A stretch of DNA of 64,000 nt. Origin: an uncultured Pontibacter sp. Lineage in GTDB: Bacteria; Bacteroidota; Bacteroidia; Cytophagales; Hymenobacteraceae. This document shows positions 45,124-54,980 of this stretch, one piece after another (the stretch's first letter is position 1; each line of letters starts with the position of its first letter). Location of the stretch: assembly GCF_947495565.1 (NCBI RefSeq), contig NZ_CANLZM010000001.1:124001-188000 (forward strand), read 5' to 3'. Both the position numbers and the translations under genes were made by a program. The notes below the pieces were generated by a model. That model ran no database searches, had not been told where the DNA came from, and worked only from the letters and a program-made list of their open reading frames with translations.

Positions 45124-46971
45124 TTAAAACTGTTGTTGAAGTATAAGTACAGATTTTGGCGGCAGTGTTACCTCAGCTTTTTGCTCCAGCACATCAGGCA
45201 GCTCGCTTCCGCTGCCGCCCCATTCCGCAGCCGCTGAGTGAAGTATAGTTTTCCAGTTGCCGGTATTTTCTTCAGGCTGAGCCAGGTTTATACTTTGAGC
45301 AGAATCGTGCAGGTTAAAGAGGCAGTACAGGTACGGCTCCTTCGTCTGGTGGATGAGGTGGAGCACCTTTTCGTCGCTGATTTGCGCCAGCACTTTGCTT
45401 TTGTCTGGTTTGGATAAGGCAGCGGTGTTTTTACGTAGCTGAAGCAGGCGTTTGTAGAATTCGCGCAACTGGTTCTGCTGCGTATTTTCTGTGTAGCTTC
45501 GGCTGAGCTTAGATTGGTTAAATGTTTTCTCGCTCTGCGGGTCCGGGGCCTCGCCCTGCCAGGCAAACGACTTAAACTCTTCGCGGCGGCCTTTGCGCAC
45601 AGCCTCAATCAAAGCCTTGTCGCCGTGGCTTACAAAGTATAAAAACGGATTCTTCTCCCCGTATTCCTCTCCCATAAACAGCATGGGCAGGTAAGGCGAA
45701 AGTATAACCAGGCCGGCCACTGCTTTCAGCGTTTCAAAATCAACCAAATCCGAAAGTCGCTCGCCCAACATGCGGTTGCCCACCTGGTCGTGGTTCTGGG
45801 AGCAAACCACAAACTGCTCGGCACGGTTATCTTCGGTGCTGTTGCCAAACGTGCGGTGGCGATGCTCTGAGTACAAGCCGTCATACACAAAAGCCTTTTT
45901 CATGACCTTTGCCAGCTGATCCTGCGTACCGAAACCTACGTAATAGCCTTCCTGTTCGCCGGTTACCATCGCATGTATTACATGGTGAAAATCATCGCTC
46001 CACTGTGCATCCAATCCATAACCGCCGCGCTCCATCGAGTTTATCAGGCGCACATCGTTCAGGTCGCTTTCGGCGATAAGTATAAAGTCGCGGCCTACCT
46101 GGTCTTCGAGTTCCTGCACGTGTTCCTGCAGCTCCTGCAGAAAATGCTTGGCGCCCATGTCGTAAATCGCGTGCACGGCATCCAGGCGCAGGGCATCAAT
46201 GTGGTAGTCGCGCAGCCACATCAGGGCGTTCTGAATAAAATAGTTGCGCACGGCGTCGGAGTGGTTGTCGTCAAAATTAAGGGCAGATCCCCAGGGCGTT
46301 TTATACTTGTCAGTGAAGTATGGGCCGAAGTCGTGGAGGTAGTTGCCTTCCGGGCCCATGTGGTTGTACACCACATCCAGTACCACGGCTAGCCCTTGCT
46401 CGTGGCAGGCGTTTACCAGTTTCTTCAGCCCTTCGGGGCCGCCGTAAGAGTTCTGCACAGCAAATGGCAGTACGCCATCGTAGCCCCAGTTGCGGCTGCC
46501 CGGAAACTGCGCCACCGGCATCAGCTCGATGGCTGTTATGCCAAGCTCCTTTAGCTCCGGCAGGCGTTCAATCATACTTTCGAAAGTGCCCTCCGGGGTA
46601 AAAGTGCCCACGTGCAGCTCATAGATGATATACTGGTGCAGCGGCAGGTTTTTCCATTTTTTGTCCGTCCAGGTAAAGGAGGTGTGGTCTACCACTTCAG
46701 AGGCTTTGTGCACACCCTCAGGCTGGAAATGTGAAGCCGGGTCAGGGCGTTCTGTTTCTTCATCCAGCATCACCGTGTAGCGGGTGCCGGGGTTGGCGAA
46801 CTCGCTCAGGGCGGTCCAGTAGCCCATGGCCTCGCGCTGCAGCGGTACTTGTATAGGTTCTGGTTTATGTAAAAGTATATGTACCTGCTTGGCATTTGGT
46901 GCCCAAACAGTAAAAACGGTTCCTTTTTTATCAGCGGAGTACTGCGCTCCTATTTGTCTAAGTATGGCCAT
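45124..46971 (-). CDS. treZ: Malto-oligosyltrehalose trehalohydrolase
   Basis: 615 residues. An N-terminal CBM48/E-set domain ('YSADKKGTVFTVWAPNAKQVHILL') precedes the GH13_10 barrel: 'VLDVVYNHMGPEGNYLHDFG', nucleophile Asp in 'DALRLDAVHAIYDMG', acid Glu in 'FILIAESDLNDVRLI', and 'CSQNHDQVGNRMLGERL'. It releases trehalose from the ends made by TreY. First gene of the minus-strand operon; diverges from glgE across 217 bp. Confidence 0.95.
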   Translation of the reverse strand: MAILRQIGAQYSADKKGTVFTVWAPNAKQVHILLHKPEPIQVPLQREAMGYWTALSEFANPGTRYTVMLDEETERPDPASHFQPEGVHKASEVVDHTSFTWTDKKWKNLPLHQYIIYELHVGTFTPEGTFESMIERLPELKELGITAIELMPVAQFPGSRNWGYDGVLPFAVQNSYGGPEGLKKLVNACHEQGLAVVLDVVYNHMGPEGNYLHDFGPYFTDKYKTPWGSALNFDDNHSDAVRNYFIQNALMWLRDYHIDALRLDAVHAIYDMGAKHFLQELQEHVQELEDQVGRDFILIAESDLNDVRLINSMERGGYGLDAQWSDDFHHVIHAMVTGEQEGYYVGFGTQDQLAKVMKKAFVYDGLYSEHRHRTFGNSTEDNRAEQFVVCSQNHDQVGNRMLGERLSDLVDFETLKAVAGLVILSPYLPMLFMGEEYGEKNPFLYFVSHGDKALIEAVRKGRREEFKSFAWQGEAPDPQSEKTFNQSKLSRSYTENTQQNQLREFYKRLLQLRKNTAALSKPDKSKVLAQISDEKVLHLIHQTKEPYLYCLFNLHDSAQSINLAQPEENTGNWKTILHSAAAEWGGSGSELPDVLEQKAEVTLPPKSVLILQQQF

Positions 46972-47188
46972 ATAATCAGGGATTTACTCAGCACGTTTTA
47001 ACTCACTTTAGGCGTATTAGGTTGTGCATTTCTAACAGGTCTGCAAGTATGTGAAATTAAATTTTTTCGAGGATTTGCGCCATAACACAGGCTGCTGACA
47101 GAGACCTGAAAAAGAAACAGGTATATAAGGCGAAACATATTTATATTAGATGGGGTACGTACAACGGTTAAAGTATAAGTATATCTTA
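46972..47188. promoter_or_regulatory. Divergent promoter region between treZ and glgE operons
   Basis: 217 bp between two divergent operons of seven genes. On the minus strand TATGTTTC (about 47136-47129) matches TAnnTTTG at 7 of 8 positions. I cannot set a confident -33 element or an operator. All transcription of the two glucan operons must start here or within, so any coordinating regulator should bind in this stretch. Confidence 0.5.
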
Positions 47189-49210
47189 ATGGAACAGCTC
47201 GAAGGAACAAAACGGATTGTTATTGAAAATGTAAAACCTCAGATCAACTGCGGCAGGTATCCGGCCAAACGTGTGGTAGAGGAGGAACTGGTTGTAACCG
47301 CCGATGTGTTTGCCGATGGCCACGACGAGGTGAAAGCCAGACTGCTATACCGCCACTCCCGCAGGAAAAAGTGGAATGAGGTGCCGATGGAGTTTTTAGG
47401 AAATGACCGCTGGCAAGGCTCTTTTACACCGGATGCCATGGGCCGTTTTGAATATACAATCGAAGGCTGGGTGGATCATTTCTACAGCTGGCAGAAAGGG
47501 CTGAAGAAAAAGTTTGAAGCCAACCAGGATATTACCGTTGAGCTGCAGATAGGCGCCCAGTTGATGGAGGCCGCTGCCGAGAAATCCAAGCCGGGGCAGC
47601 AGAAGCGCCTGCGCAAATGGGCAGAGCAGCTGCGCCACAGCCAGTCGCATGCCGAGGATGTTGCCTTTGCCACCGGCAGCGATGTGAGCGAGCTGATGCA
47701 CGCCTGCTGCGAGAAAGAGAACGTAACAACGTATGATAAAATCCTGCAGCTGGATGTGGAGCGGCAAAAAGCGCTCTTCAGCGCCTGGTACGAGTTCTTT
47801 CCGAGGTCTAGTGCGCAGGAGGCCGGCAAGCATGGCACTTTTCAAGACTGCATACGTCTGTTGCCACGCATCTCCGAGATGGGTTTCGATACTATTTACC
47901 TGCCGCCTATCCACCCGATTGGACATGCTTTCCGGAAAGGTAAGAATAACTCTGTAACCTCTGAGCCAGGTGAGCCAGGCTCGCCGTGGGCTATTGGCGC
48001 TGCAGAGGGCGGGCACGACGCCATACTTCCTGAGCTGGGCACACTGGATGAGTTCCGGGAGTTTGTGCACCAGGCGCGGGAGCATGGGCTGGAAGTTGCC
48101 CTGGACTTTGCCATCCAATGTTCTCAGGATCACCCTTACGTAAAAGAGCATCCGCAGTGGTTTAAATGGCGCCCCGACGGTACGGTGCAGTATGCCGAGA
48201 ACCCACCCAAAAAATACCAGGATGTGCTGCCGGTAAACTTCGAAACCGAGGATTGGCCAAACCTGTGGCGTGAACTGCGGCGCGTGCTCTTCCACTGGAT
48301 TGAGCAAGGCGTGTTTGTGTTCCGGGTTGATAACCCGCACACCAAAGCCTTCAGCTTCTGGGAGTGGGTGATAGCAGAGATTCACAAACAGTATCCGCAG
48401 GTCATTTTCCTGAGCGAGGCTTTTACCCGTCCGCGCGTGATGGAGCGACTGGCTAAGATCGGTTTCACGCAATCTTATACATACTACACCTGGCGCAACT
48501 CCGCAGAGGAGATAAAGCAGTACATGACGGAGCTGACGCAGACAGAGCTGCGCGAGTACTTCCGCCCGAACTTTTGGCCAAACACACCCGATATTCTCCC
48601 TTCTGCCCTGCAGGAGGGCGGTGAACCCGCGCACATTACGCGTGTGGTGATGGCGGCGACACTCTCCTCCAACTACGGCCTCTACGGCCCCGTGTATGAG
48701 TTCGGTATTAACCAGGCAGTGCCGGGTAAGGAAGAGTATTACGACTCCGAGAAGTATGAGGTGAAGCACTGGGACTGGGGCAAGCTGACGAAAATACGGG
48801 AGGTGATCACGCTCATCAACAAAATCCGGAAGGTAAACCCGGCCCTGCAAACCACCTGGAACATACACTTCGGCGACTGCGACAACCAAGCCATACTTAG
48901 CTATGTGAAGTGGAGCAGCGACTATAAAAACAAGATACTCGTAGTGGTTAACCTAGACCCGCACCAGACCCAAAGCGGTTGGGTAAAAGTGCCGCTCTGG
49001 AAGCTGAAAATGAAACCGGACAAGCAGTACATGGTGCACGACCTGCTAACTGAGCGTAAATATACCTGGACCGGCGAGTTTAATTTCGTGGAGCTGCGGC
49101 CGAACGAAATGCCAGTGCACGTTTTCCGTATAGAGGAAGCCAGCCCTGGCATGGGGCACGATAATTTAGACGATACCTGGCTGCCATCAGAGCACCACAC
49201 CAACGAATAA
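47189..49210 (+). CDS. glgE: Alpha-1,4-glucan:maltose-1-phosphate maltosyltransferase
   Basis: 673 residues from ATG 47189 ('MEQLEGTKRIVIENVKPQINCGRYPAKRV'); an earlier in-frame start at 47150 adds 13 atypical residues. The GlgE-specific N-terminal domain precedes a GH13_3 barrel: 'MGFDTIYLPPIHPIGHAFRKGKNN', 'LEVALDFAIQCSQDHPYVKEHPQWF', nucleophile Asp in 'VFRVDNPHTKAFSFWEWVI', acid Glu in 'IFLSEAFTRPRVM'. It extends alpha-1,4-glucan using maltose-1-phosphate. First gene of the plus-strand operon with treS and glgB. Confidence 0.96.
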   Translation: MEQLEGTKRIVIENVKPQINCGRYPAKRVVEEELVVTADVFADGHDEVKARLLYRHSRRKKWNEVPMEFLGNDRWQGSFTPDAMGRFEYTIEGWVDHFYSWQKGLKKKFEANQDITVELQIGAQLMEAAAEKSKPGQQKRLRKWAEQLRHSQSHAEDVAFATGSDVSELMHACCEKENVTTYDKILQLDVERQKALFSAWYEFFPRSSAQEAGKHGTFQDCIRLLPRISEMGFDTIYLPPIHPIGHAFRKGKNNSVTSEPGEPGSPWAIGAAEGGHDAILPELGTLDEFREFVHQAREHGLEVALDFAIQCSQDHPYVKEHPQWFKWRPDGTVQYAENPPKKYQDVLPVNFETEDWPNLWRELRRVLFHWIEQGVFVFRVDNPHTKAFSFWEWVIAEIHKQYPQVIFLSEAFTRPRVMERLAKIGFTQSYTYYTWRNSAEEIKQYMTELTQTELREYFRPNFWPNTPDILPSALQEGGEPAHITRVVMAATLSSNYGLYGPVYEFGINQAVPGKEEYYDSEKYEVKHWDWGKLTKIREVITLINKIRKVNPALQTTWNIHFGDCDNQAILSYVKWSSDYKNKILVVVNLDPHQTQSGWVKVPLWKLKMKPDKQYMVHDLLTERKYTWTGEFNFVELRPNEMPVHVFRIEEASPGMGHDNLDDTWLPSEHHTNE

Positions 49211-49232
49211 AAGAACCCTTTTGACCACAACT

Positions 49233-52200
49233 ATGGCTGACGAAAAATTCGAGCTTGACGACAACATCCATTGGTATAAAGACGCCATCATTTACGAACT
49301 GCACATAAAAGCCTTTAAAGATGGCAACGGCGACGGCATCGGTGATTTTAAAGGTCTGATGCAGAAGCTGGATTACCTCGAAGACTTGGGAGTAACTGCT
49401 ATCTGGCTGCTACCTTTTTACCCATCGCCCCTCCGCGACGACGGCTACGATATTGCCGATTATCTGAGCATTAACCCAAGCTACGGGGTGATGCAGGACT
49501 TTAAGATTTTTGTGCGCGAAGCGCATAAGCGCGGGCTGAAGGTGATTACGGAGCTGGTTATAAACCACACTTCCGACCAGCATCCTTGGTTCCAGCGGGC
49601 GCGTCGGGCAAAAAAAGGCTCAAAGTACAGGGATTGGTATGTGTGGAGCGATGACCCGAACAAGTATAAGGATGTGCGTATCATTTTTACAGATACCGAG
49701 CAAAGTAACTGGAGCTGGGACCCTGTGGCCGAACAATACTACTGGCACCGTTTCTTCTCGCACCAGCCCGACCTGAATTACGACAACCCAGCCGTGCAGA
49801 AGGAGGTGTTTAAGGTGCTCGATTACTGGTTTGATTTAGGCGTGGATGGTTTCCGTTTGGATGCCGTGCCATACTTGTTTGAGCGCGAAGGAACCAACGG
49901 TGAAAACCTGCCCGAAACCCACCAGTTCTTAAAGAAGCTGCGCGCACACGTAGACCAGAAGCATACCGGGAAACTGCTGTTAGCGGAAGCAAACATGTGG
50001 CCCGAAGACTCTGCCTCCTACTTTGGCGATGGCGATGAGTGCCACATGAACTACCACTTCCCGATCATGCCGCGCCTGTTTATGTCTTTAAAGATGGAGG
50101 ATCGTTACCCGATTATCGATATCTTTAACCAGACACCGGCCATTCCGGAAAGCTGCCAATGGGCCATGTTCCTGCGCAACCACGATGAGCTGACGCTGGA
50201 AATGGTGACCGACGAGGAGCGTGACTACATGTACAAAGTATACACCAAGGACCCGATGGCCCGCATTAACCTGGGTATACGCCACCGCCTGGCCCCGCTG
50301 CTGGGCAACGACCGCGCGAAGATAGAGCTGATGAACGTGCTGCTCTTCTCGATGCGCGGAACGCCAGTGGTATACTATGGCGACGAGATTGGGATGGGCG
50401 ATAACTACTACCTCGGCGACCGCGATGGCGTGCGTACCCCGATGCAGTGGAACGATAACCGTAACGCAGGATTCTCCGATGCCAATCCGCAGAAACTGTA
50501 CCTGCCTGTCATCATCGACCCTGAGTATAAGTATGAATCTATCAACGTAGATACACAAAACCATAACAGCAACTCGCTGCTCTGGTGGATGCGCCGCACC
50601 ATTAACATGCGCAAGCGCTACAAAGCGTTTGGCCGCGGGAGTATAAAATTCCTGAACCCGAGCAACTCCAAAGTGTTGGCTTTTGTGCGCGAGTACGAGG
50701 ACGAAACCATACTTGTAATCGCCAACTTATCGCGCTTCCCAGAGGCAGTGGAACTGGACCTGCACGAGTACAAAGGCTATGTGCCGATGGAGGTTTTCAG
50801 CAAAAATAAGTTTCCGTCCATCAAAGATGATGCTTACCTGTTTACAATCGGCGGCCACGGCTATTACTGGATGGAGCTGCGCCCGCAGGAGGTAGTGCAG
50901 GAGTCTGAAAAGGACCAGGCAAGGCCAGCTATGAAAATGGGAAGCCTGAAGCAGCCGCTCGATTCCCGTATCCTGCGTGAGTTGGAAAGCCGCGTACTGC
51001 CGCAGTACATCTGGCAGCGCCGCTGGTTCGGAGGCAAGGCCCGCACGTTGCAGCGCATGCAGATACTGCAAAGTATACCGCTCCCTTTAAGTAAGGGTGG
51101 CGCAGCGCTGTTGTTTGTGGAGGTCAGCTACAACGAAGGGCTTCCGGAAGTATACCAGCTGCCTATAGCGTTTGCCACCGGCGAGCAGGAGCAGGATCTG
51201 CGCGACCACAACCCTAACGCCATTATTAGCCGCGTAAGTATAGACGGCAAAGACGGTGTGCTGTATGACGCCCTCTACAGTGAGGATTTTCGTCAGATGC
51301 TGCTGCAGCTAATTTCGCGACGCAAAAAGCTACGCCACGACGGCGCAGAACTGGTTGGTTACAGCCACCGGGGTGTCAGCACTGAGATTCGTAGCTCAGA
51401 AAGTCCGTTAACCTCTAAAATTTTATCTGCCGAGCAAAGCAACACCTCCATCATTTACAACAATACCTTCTTTATGAAGGTGTACCGTAAACTGGACCGC
51501 ACCCTGAACCCGGATGTGGAAGTGGTGCAGATGCTGACGGATAAGGTAGGCTATGGCCATGTGCCGCGCTTCCTGGGGTCGCTGGAGCATCAGGAGGGGA
51601 ACAAGCCCCCTATGGTGCTGATGATGCTGCAGGAACTGGTGCCTAACCAAGGCGATGCCTGGACTTATATGGGCGACGCTTTAAAAAGGCTCTATGAACG
51701 CCTGCAAACGCAAACAGACCGTGTGAAGGTTAGTGCGGTTTCGGGCTCACTTTCCAGGCCGCTGGCATTCTCAGAGATTCCGGAGGAGGTGCAGTTGCAG
51801 ATTGGTGGTGCCCATGTAGAGCGCGTGGAACTGCTGGGGCAGCGTACCGCAGAAATGCACCTGGCGCTAGGCTCTATTACTGATAGCAAGGACTTTACCC
51901 CGGAGAATTTCTCGCTGCACTACCAGCGTTCGCTGTACTCATCGCTAACCTCTTTGGTGCGCAGCAACTTTGATAGCTTGCAGAAACACCTGCCAGGTTT
52001 GCCGGAGCATGTGCGCGGCGAGGCAGAGGAAGTGCTGCAGATGCGAGGCGAGATTCTGGAGCGCCTGAAAATGATCTTTTCCCATAAAATCGATACACAG
52101 AAAATCCGCACGCACGGCGACTACCATTTAGGGCAGGTGCTGTTTACAGGCAAGGATTTCTACATTATTGACTTTGAGGGTGAACCGGCACGCTCCTTTA

Positions 52201-52568
52201 GTGAGCGCCGCCTGAAGCGGTCAGCACTGCGCGATGTGGCAGGCATGATCCGCTCTTTCCACTATGCCGCTTATAGCGCCCTCTTCCAGGAAGAAGGGCT
52301 TCGTAAAGAAGATGTGGACTACCTGGAGGCTTGGGCCGAGCAGTGGTACCACTACGCAAGCGGCTTCTACATGCACAGCTACCTGGGTAAAACCATGGGC
52401 ACCGGCATTGTGCCGGCCAAGGAAGAGGACTTTGAGATCCTGATACATACTTTCTTGTTAGAGAAGGCTATCTATGAGCTGGGCTATGAACTGAATAACC
52501 GTCCGGATTGGGTGCTCATCCCTATCAGAGGCATTAAGTACATCATGAAAAAGTATAAGAATGGCTAA
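49233..52568 (+). CDS. treS: Trehalose synthase fused to maltokinase
   Basis: 1111 residues from ATG 49233; the TTG at 49221 is a worse start. Residues 1-~550 are a GH13_16 trehalose synthase: 'VITELVINHTSDQHPWFQRARR', nucleophile Asp in 'GVDGFRLDAVPYLFEREGTNGENLPETH', acid Glu in 'LLLAEANMWPEDS', and 'MFLRNHDELTLEMV'. Residues ~575-1111 are a Pep2/Mak-type maltokinase with an aminoglycoside-kinase fold, including 'THGDYHLGQVLFTGKDFYIIDFEGEPARSFSERRLKRSALRDVAGMIRSFHYAA'. It isomerises trehalose to maltose and phosphorylates maltose to maltose-1-phosphate for GlgE. Starts 22 bp after glgE and overlaps glgB by 8 bp. Confidence 0.95.
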   Translation: MADEKFELDDNIHWYKDAIIYELHIKAFKDGNGDGIGDFKGLMQKLDYLEDLGVTAIWLLPFYPSPLRDDGYDIADYLSINPSYGVMQDFKIFVREAHKRGLKVITELVINHTSDQHPWFQRARRAKKGSKYRDWYVWSDDPNKYKDVRIIFTDTEQSNWSWDPVAEQYYWHRFFSHQPDLNYDNPAVQKEVFKVLDYWFDLGVDGFRLDAVPYLFEREGTNGENLPETHQFLKKLRAHVDQKHTGKLLLAEANMWPEDSASYFGDGDECHMNYHFPIMPRLFMSLKMEDRYPIIDIFNQTPAIPESCQWAMFLRNHDELTLEMVTDEERDYMYKVYTKDPMARINLGIRHRLAPLLGNDRAKIELMNVLLFSMRGTPVVYYGDEIGMGDNYYLGDRDGVRTPMQWNDNRNAGFSDANPQKLYLPVIIDPEYKYESINVDTQNHNSNSLLWWMRRTINMRKRYKAFGRGSIKFLNPSNSKVLAFVREYEDETILVIANLSRFPEAVELDLHEYKGYVPMEVFSKNKFPSIKDDAYLFTIGGHGYYWMELRPQEVVQESEKDQARPAMKMGSLKQPLDSRILRELESRVLPQYIWQRRWFGGKARTLQRMQILQSIPLPLSKGGAALLFVEVSYNEGLPEVYQLPIAFATGEQEQDLRDHNPNAIISRVSIDGKDGVLYDALYSEDFRQMLLQLISRRKKLRHDGAELVGYSHRGVSTEIRSSESPLTSKILSAEQSNTSIIYNNTFFMKVYRKLDRTLNPDVEVVQMLTDKVGYGHVPRFLGSLEHQEGNKPPMVLMMLQELVPNQGDAWTYMGDALKRLYERLQTQTDRVKVSAVSGSLSRPLAFSEIPEEVQLQIGGAHVERVELLGQRTAEMHLALGSITDSKDFTPENFSLHYQRSLYSSLTSLVRSNFDSLQKHLPGLPEHVRGEAEEVLQMRGEILERLKMIFSHKIDTQKIRTHGDYHLGQVLFTGKDFYIIDFEGEPARSFSERRLKRSALRDVAGMIRSFHYAAYSALFQEEGLRKEDVDYLEAWAEQWYHYASGFYMHSYLGKTMGTGIVPAKEEDFEILIHTFLLEKAIYELGYELNNRPDWVLIPIRGIKYIMKKYKNG

Positions 52569-54870
52569 GAGAAAAGAAAGCATATCCCCCGAGACCAACG
52601 ATACTAGCAAAGCAACGGACGCTGCTAAAGCTAAAAATGCTACTTCCCGCAAAAAGAAGGAAGAGCCAATGGCAGCTGAGGAGGCGAAGGCAGAGGCTAA
52701 AGCCAAGCGTACCCGCAAAAAAGCGACGGATGCGCCCGCAGCAGAAGCGGGAGCACCTGCAACAGCGTCTTCCAAAAAGCGCGGGAGACCCAAAAAGTCT
52801 GAAGGCGGTGAGCAAGAGGTTCCGGTGCAGGTAGCGTTTAAAGGCGGTGTGCAGGAGGTGGTGAAGGCAAAAACCCGCGGGCGCGCTAAAAGTGCGTCTG
52901 CCACCGAGGTAAAAGAGACTGCCCAAGTTATTGCTCCAGATCAGCAGCAGGATCAGCCGGTGTGGTATGCCAGTCTTTTCACGGATTTTGATATCTACCT
53001 ATTTAAGGAAGGCAAGCATTTTAGCCTGTACCTCAAGCTAGGGTCGCACCCGATGGAGCTGCAGGGGCGGCAGGGAACTTACTTTGCTGTTTGGGCTCCA
53101 AACGCTGATCAGGTATCGGTAATGGGAGAGTTTAACGGCTGGAGCCGCGAAAACCACCAGTTGCACGTACGCCACGACGGCTCCGGTATTTGGGAGGGTT
53201 TTGTGCCTGAAGTACAAGCCGGTATGATGTATAAATACCACATCAAATCTAAGTATCACCTGTACCATGTGGAGAAGAGCGACCCGTTTGCTTTCTGCCG
53301 TGAAGTGCCGCCTCAAACTGCCTCCATAGTTAGCGAGCTAAAGTATGAGTGGCAGGACCAGGCTTGGATTGATGAGCGTAAAAGTAAGGCCGGAAAGCCG
53401 CAGCCGTTTAGCGTATACGAACTGCACCTGGGCTCGTGGCGCCGCAAACCTGAAGATAACAACCGGCCGCTTACCTACCGGGAGTTGGCTGAGGAACTGC
53501 CAGAGTATATAAAGAACCTCGGGTTTACGCACGTGGAATTTATGCCGGTTATGTACCACCCGTTCAGCGGATCGTGGGGCTATCAGATAACAGGATACTT
53601 TGCCGCACACAGCCTGCTTGGTTCACCTGAAGACTTGATGCACCTGATTGATGTGCTGCATCAGCATGGCATCGGTGTCATTATGGACTGGGTTCCGTCA
53701 CACTTTCCTTCGGATGAGCACGGTCTGGCATACTTTGACGGCACGCATCTTTTTGAGCACGCAGACCCTAGAAAAGGCTTCCATCCCGACTGGAACAGCT
53801 ACATCTTTAACTATGGCCGCAACGAGGTACGTTCTTTCCTGATCAGCAACGCGCTTTTCTGGCTGGATAAATACCATGTGGACGGGCTGCGTGTAGATGC
53901 TGTGGCCTCTATGCTATACTTAGATTACAGCCGCAAAGAAGGCGAATGGATACCGAACGAGCATGGCGGACGCGAGAACCTGGAGGCAATTTCCTTGCTA
54001 AAAGATTTTAACCACGCAGTGCATGATAACTTCCCGGAAGTACTAACGATAGCGGAAGAATCAACGGCTTGGCCAGCGGTGACGGGTCCTGTAGAGAATG
54101 GCGGTCTTGGCTTTGACATGAAATGGATGATGGGGTGGATGCACGATTCGCTGCACTATTTTTCTAAAGATCCTGTCTATCGCCGCTATCATCAGGGTGA
54201 GATTACATTTAGCCTTGTGTATGCTTTTTCAGAGAAATTTATGTTGCCACTGTCGCATGATGAAGTGGTGCACGGTAAAGGTTCGCTGCTAGGCAAGATG
54301 CCGGGAGATGAGTGGCAGCGCTTTGCTAATTTACGCGCACTGTACGCTTACATGTACGCTCACCCTGGTGGCAAACTCATGTTTATGGGCGGTGAAATTG
54401 CGCAGGCCACCGAGTGGAACCATGATAGTAGCCTGGACTGGCACTTACTGCAGTATGCTCCTCACCAAGGGATACAGCAGCTCCTGAGTGAACTCAATGC
54501 CATTTATAAAGCAGAACCCGCTATGTACTGGCACAGTTTCAGCCCCGAAGGTTTCCAGTGGGTAGACATGAACGATGCGCACAACTCCGTAGTGAGTTTT
54601 CTGCGCAAAGGAGACAATCCGCAAGAGGAGATACTGGTGATCTGTAATTTTACGCCGGCGCTGCACGAGCATTACCGTATCGGGACTCCGCATGCAGGCA
54701 AATGGGCGCAGATCTTTAACTCAGACGACAGACGGTATGGCGGAAGCGACGCGCATAATATGGAGCCGGTTCACACAGAACCTGAGCCGTTTCATGGGCA
54801 TCCATACTCTCTTACTGTTAAACTGCCGCCAATGGCAGTAGTATACTTTAAGCTGGTAAACGGAGATTAA
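52561..54870 (+). CDS. glgB: 1,4-alpha-glucan branching enzyme with basic N-terminal tail
   Basis: 769 residues. Residues 1-~133 are a Lys/Ala/Glu-rich extension, absent from ordinary GlgB. It includes an AT-hook-like 'KKRGRPKKS' (~72-80) and a second similar 'KTRGRAKS' (~104-111). The enzyme proper begins 'SLFTDFDIYLFKEGKHFSLYLKLG'. CBM48, then GH13_9 barrel: 'VIMDWVPSHFPSDEHGLAYFDGTHLFEHADPR', nucleophile Asp in 'VDGLRVDAVASMLYLDYSR', acid Glu in 'TIAEESTAWPAVTGP', 'LPLSHDEVVHGKGSLLGKMPG'. It adds alpha-1,6 branches. Overlaps treS by 8 bp (coupled). Confidence 0.95.
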   Translation: MAKRKESISPETNDTSKATDAAKAKNATSRKKKEEPMAAEEAKAEAKAKRTRKKATDAPAAEAGAPATASSKKRGRPKKSEGGEQEVPVQVAFKGGVQEVVKAKTRGRAKSASATEVKETAQVIAPDQQQDQPVWYASLFTDFDIYLFKEGKHFSLYLKLGSHPMELQGRQGTYFAVWAPNADQVSVMGEFNGWSRENHQLHVRHDGSGIWEGFVPEVQAGMMYKYHIKSKYHLYHVEKSDPFAFCREVPPQTASIVSELKYEWQDQAWIDERKSKAGKPQPFSVYELHLGSWRRKPEDNNRPLTYRELAEELPEYIKNLGFTHVEFMPVMYHPFSGSWGYQITGYFAAHSLLGSPEDLMHLIDVLHQHGIGVIMDWVPSHFPSDEHGLAYFDGTHLFEHADPRKGFHPDWNSYIFNYGRNEVRSFLISNALFWLDKYHVDGLRVDAVASMLYLDYSRKEGEWIPNEHGGRENLEAISLLKDFNHAVHDNFPEVLTIAEESTAWPAVTGPVENGGLGFDMKWMMGWMHDSLHYFSKDPVYRRYHQGEITFSLVYAFSEKFMLPLSHDEVVHGKGSLLGKMPGDEWQRFANLRALYAYMYAHPGGKLMFMGGEIAQATEWNHDSSLDWHLLQYAPHQGIQQLLSELNAIYKAEPAMYWHSFSPEGFQWVDMNDAHNSVVSFLRKGDNPQEEILVICNFTPALHEHYRIGTPHAGKWAQIFNSDDRRYGGSDAHNMEPVHTEPEPFHGHPYSLTVKLPPMAVVYFKLVNGD

Positions 54871-54893
54871 AGATTAGTATAAAAATAAAAATA

Positions 54894-54938
54894 GAGCCGC
54901 CGCAAAGATTAACTTATACTTTGCGGCGGCTCCTTTTT
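54894..54938. terminator. Bidirectional terminator after glgB
   Basis: GAGCCGCCGCAAAG (54894-54907) pairs perfectly with CTTTGCGGCGGCTC (54919-54932), then a T-run to 54939; A-rich sequence on the other side serves the convergent gene. Confidence 0.9.
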
Positions 54939-54980
54939 TATAACTGTGTGTGGCTGATCAAAGCCAACTATTCAGAAACG

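Noticed and set aside
47396..48889. 497-codon frame antisense to glgE
   Set aside because: A shadow of a GC-rich, well-conserved gene; product is Arg/His/Leu/Val-rich without domains.
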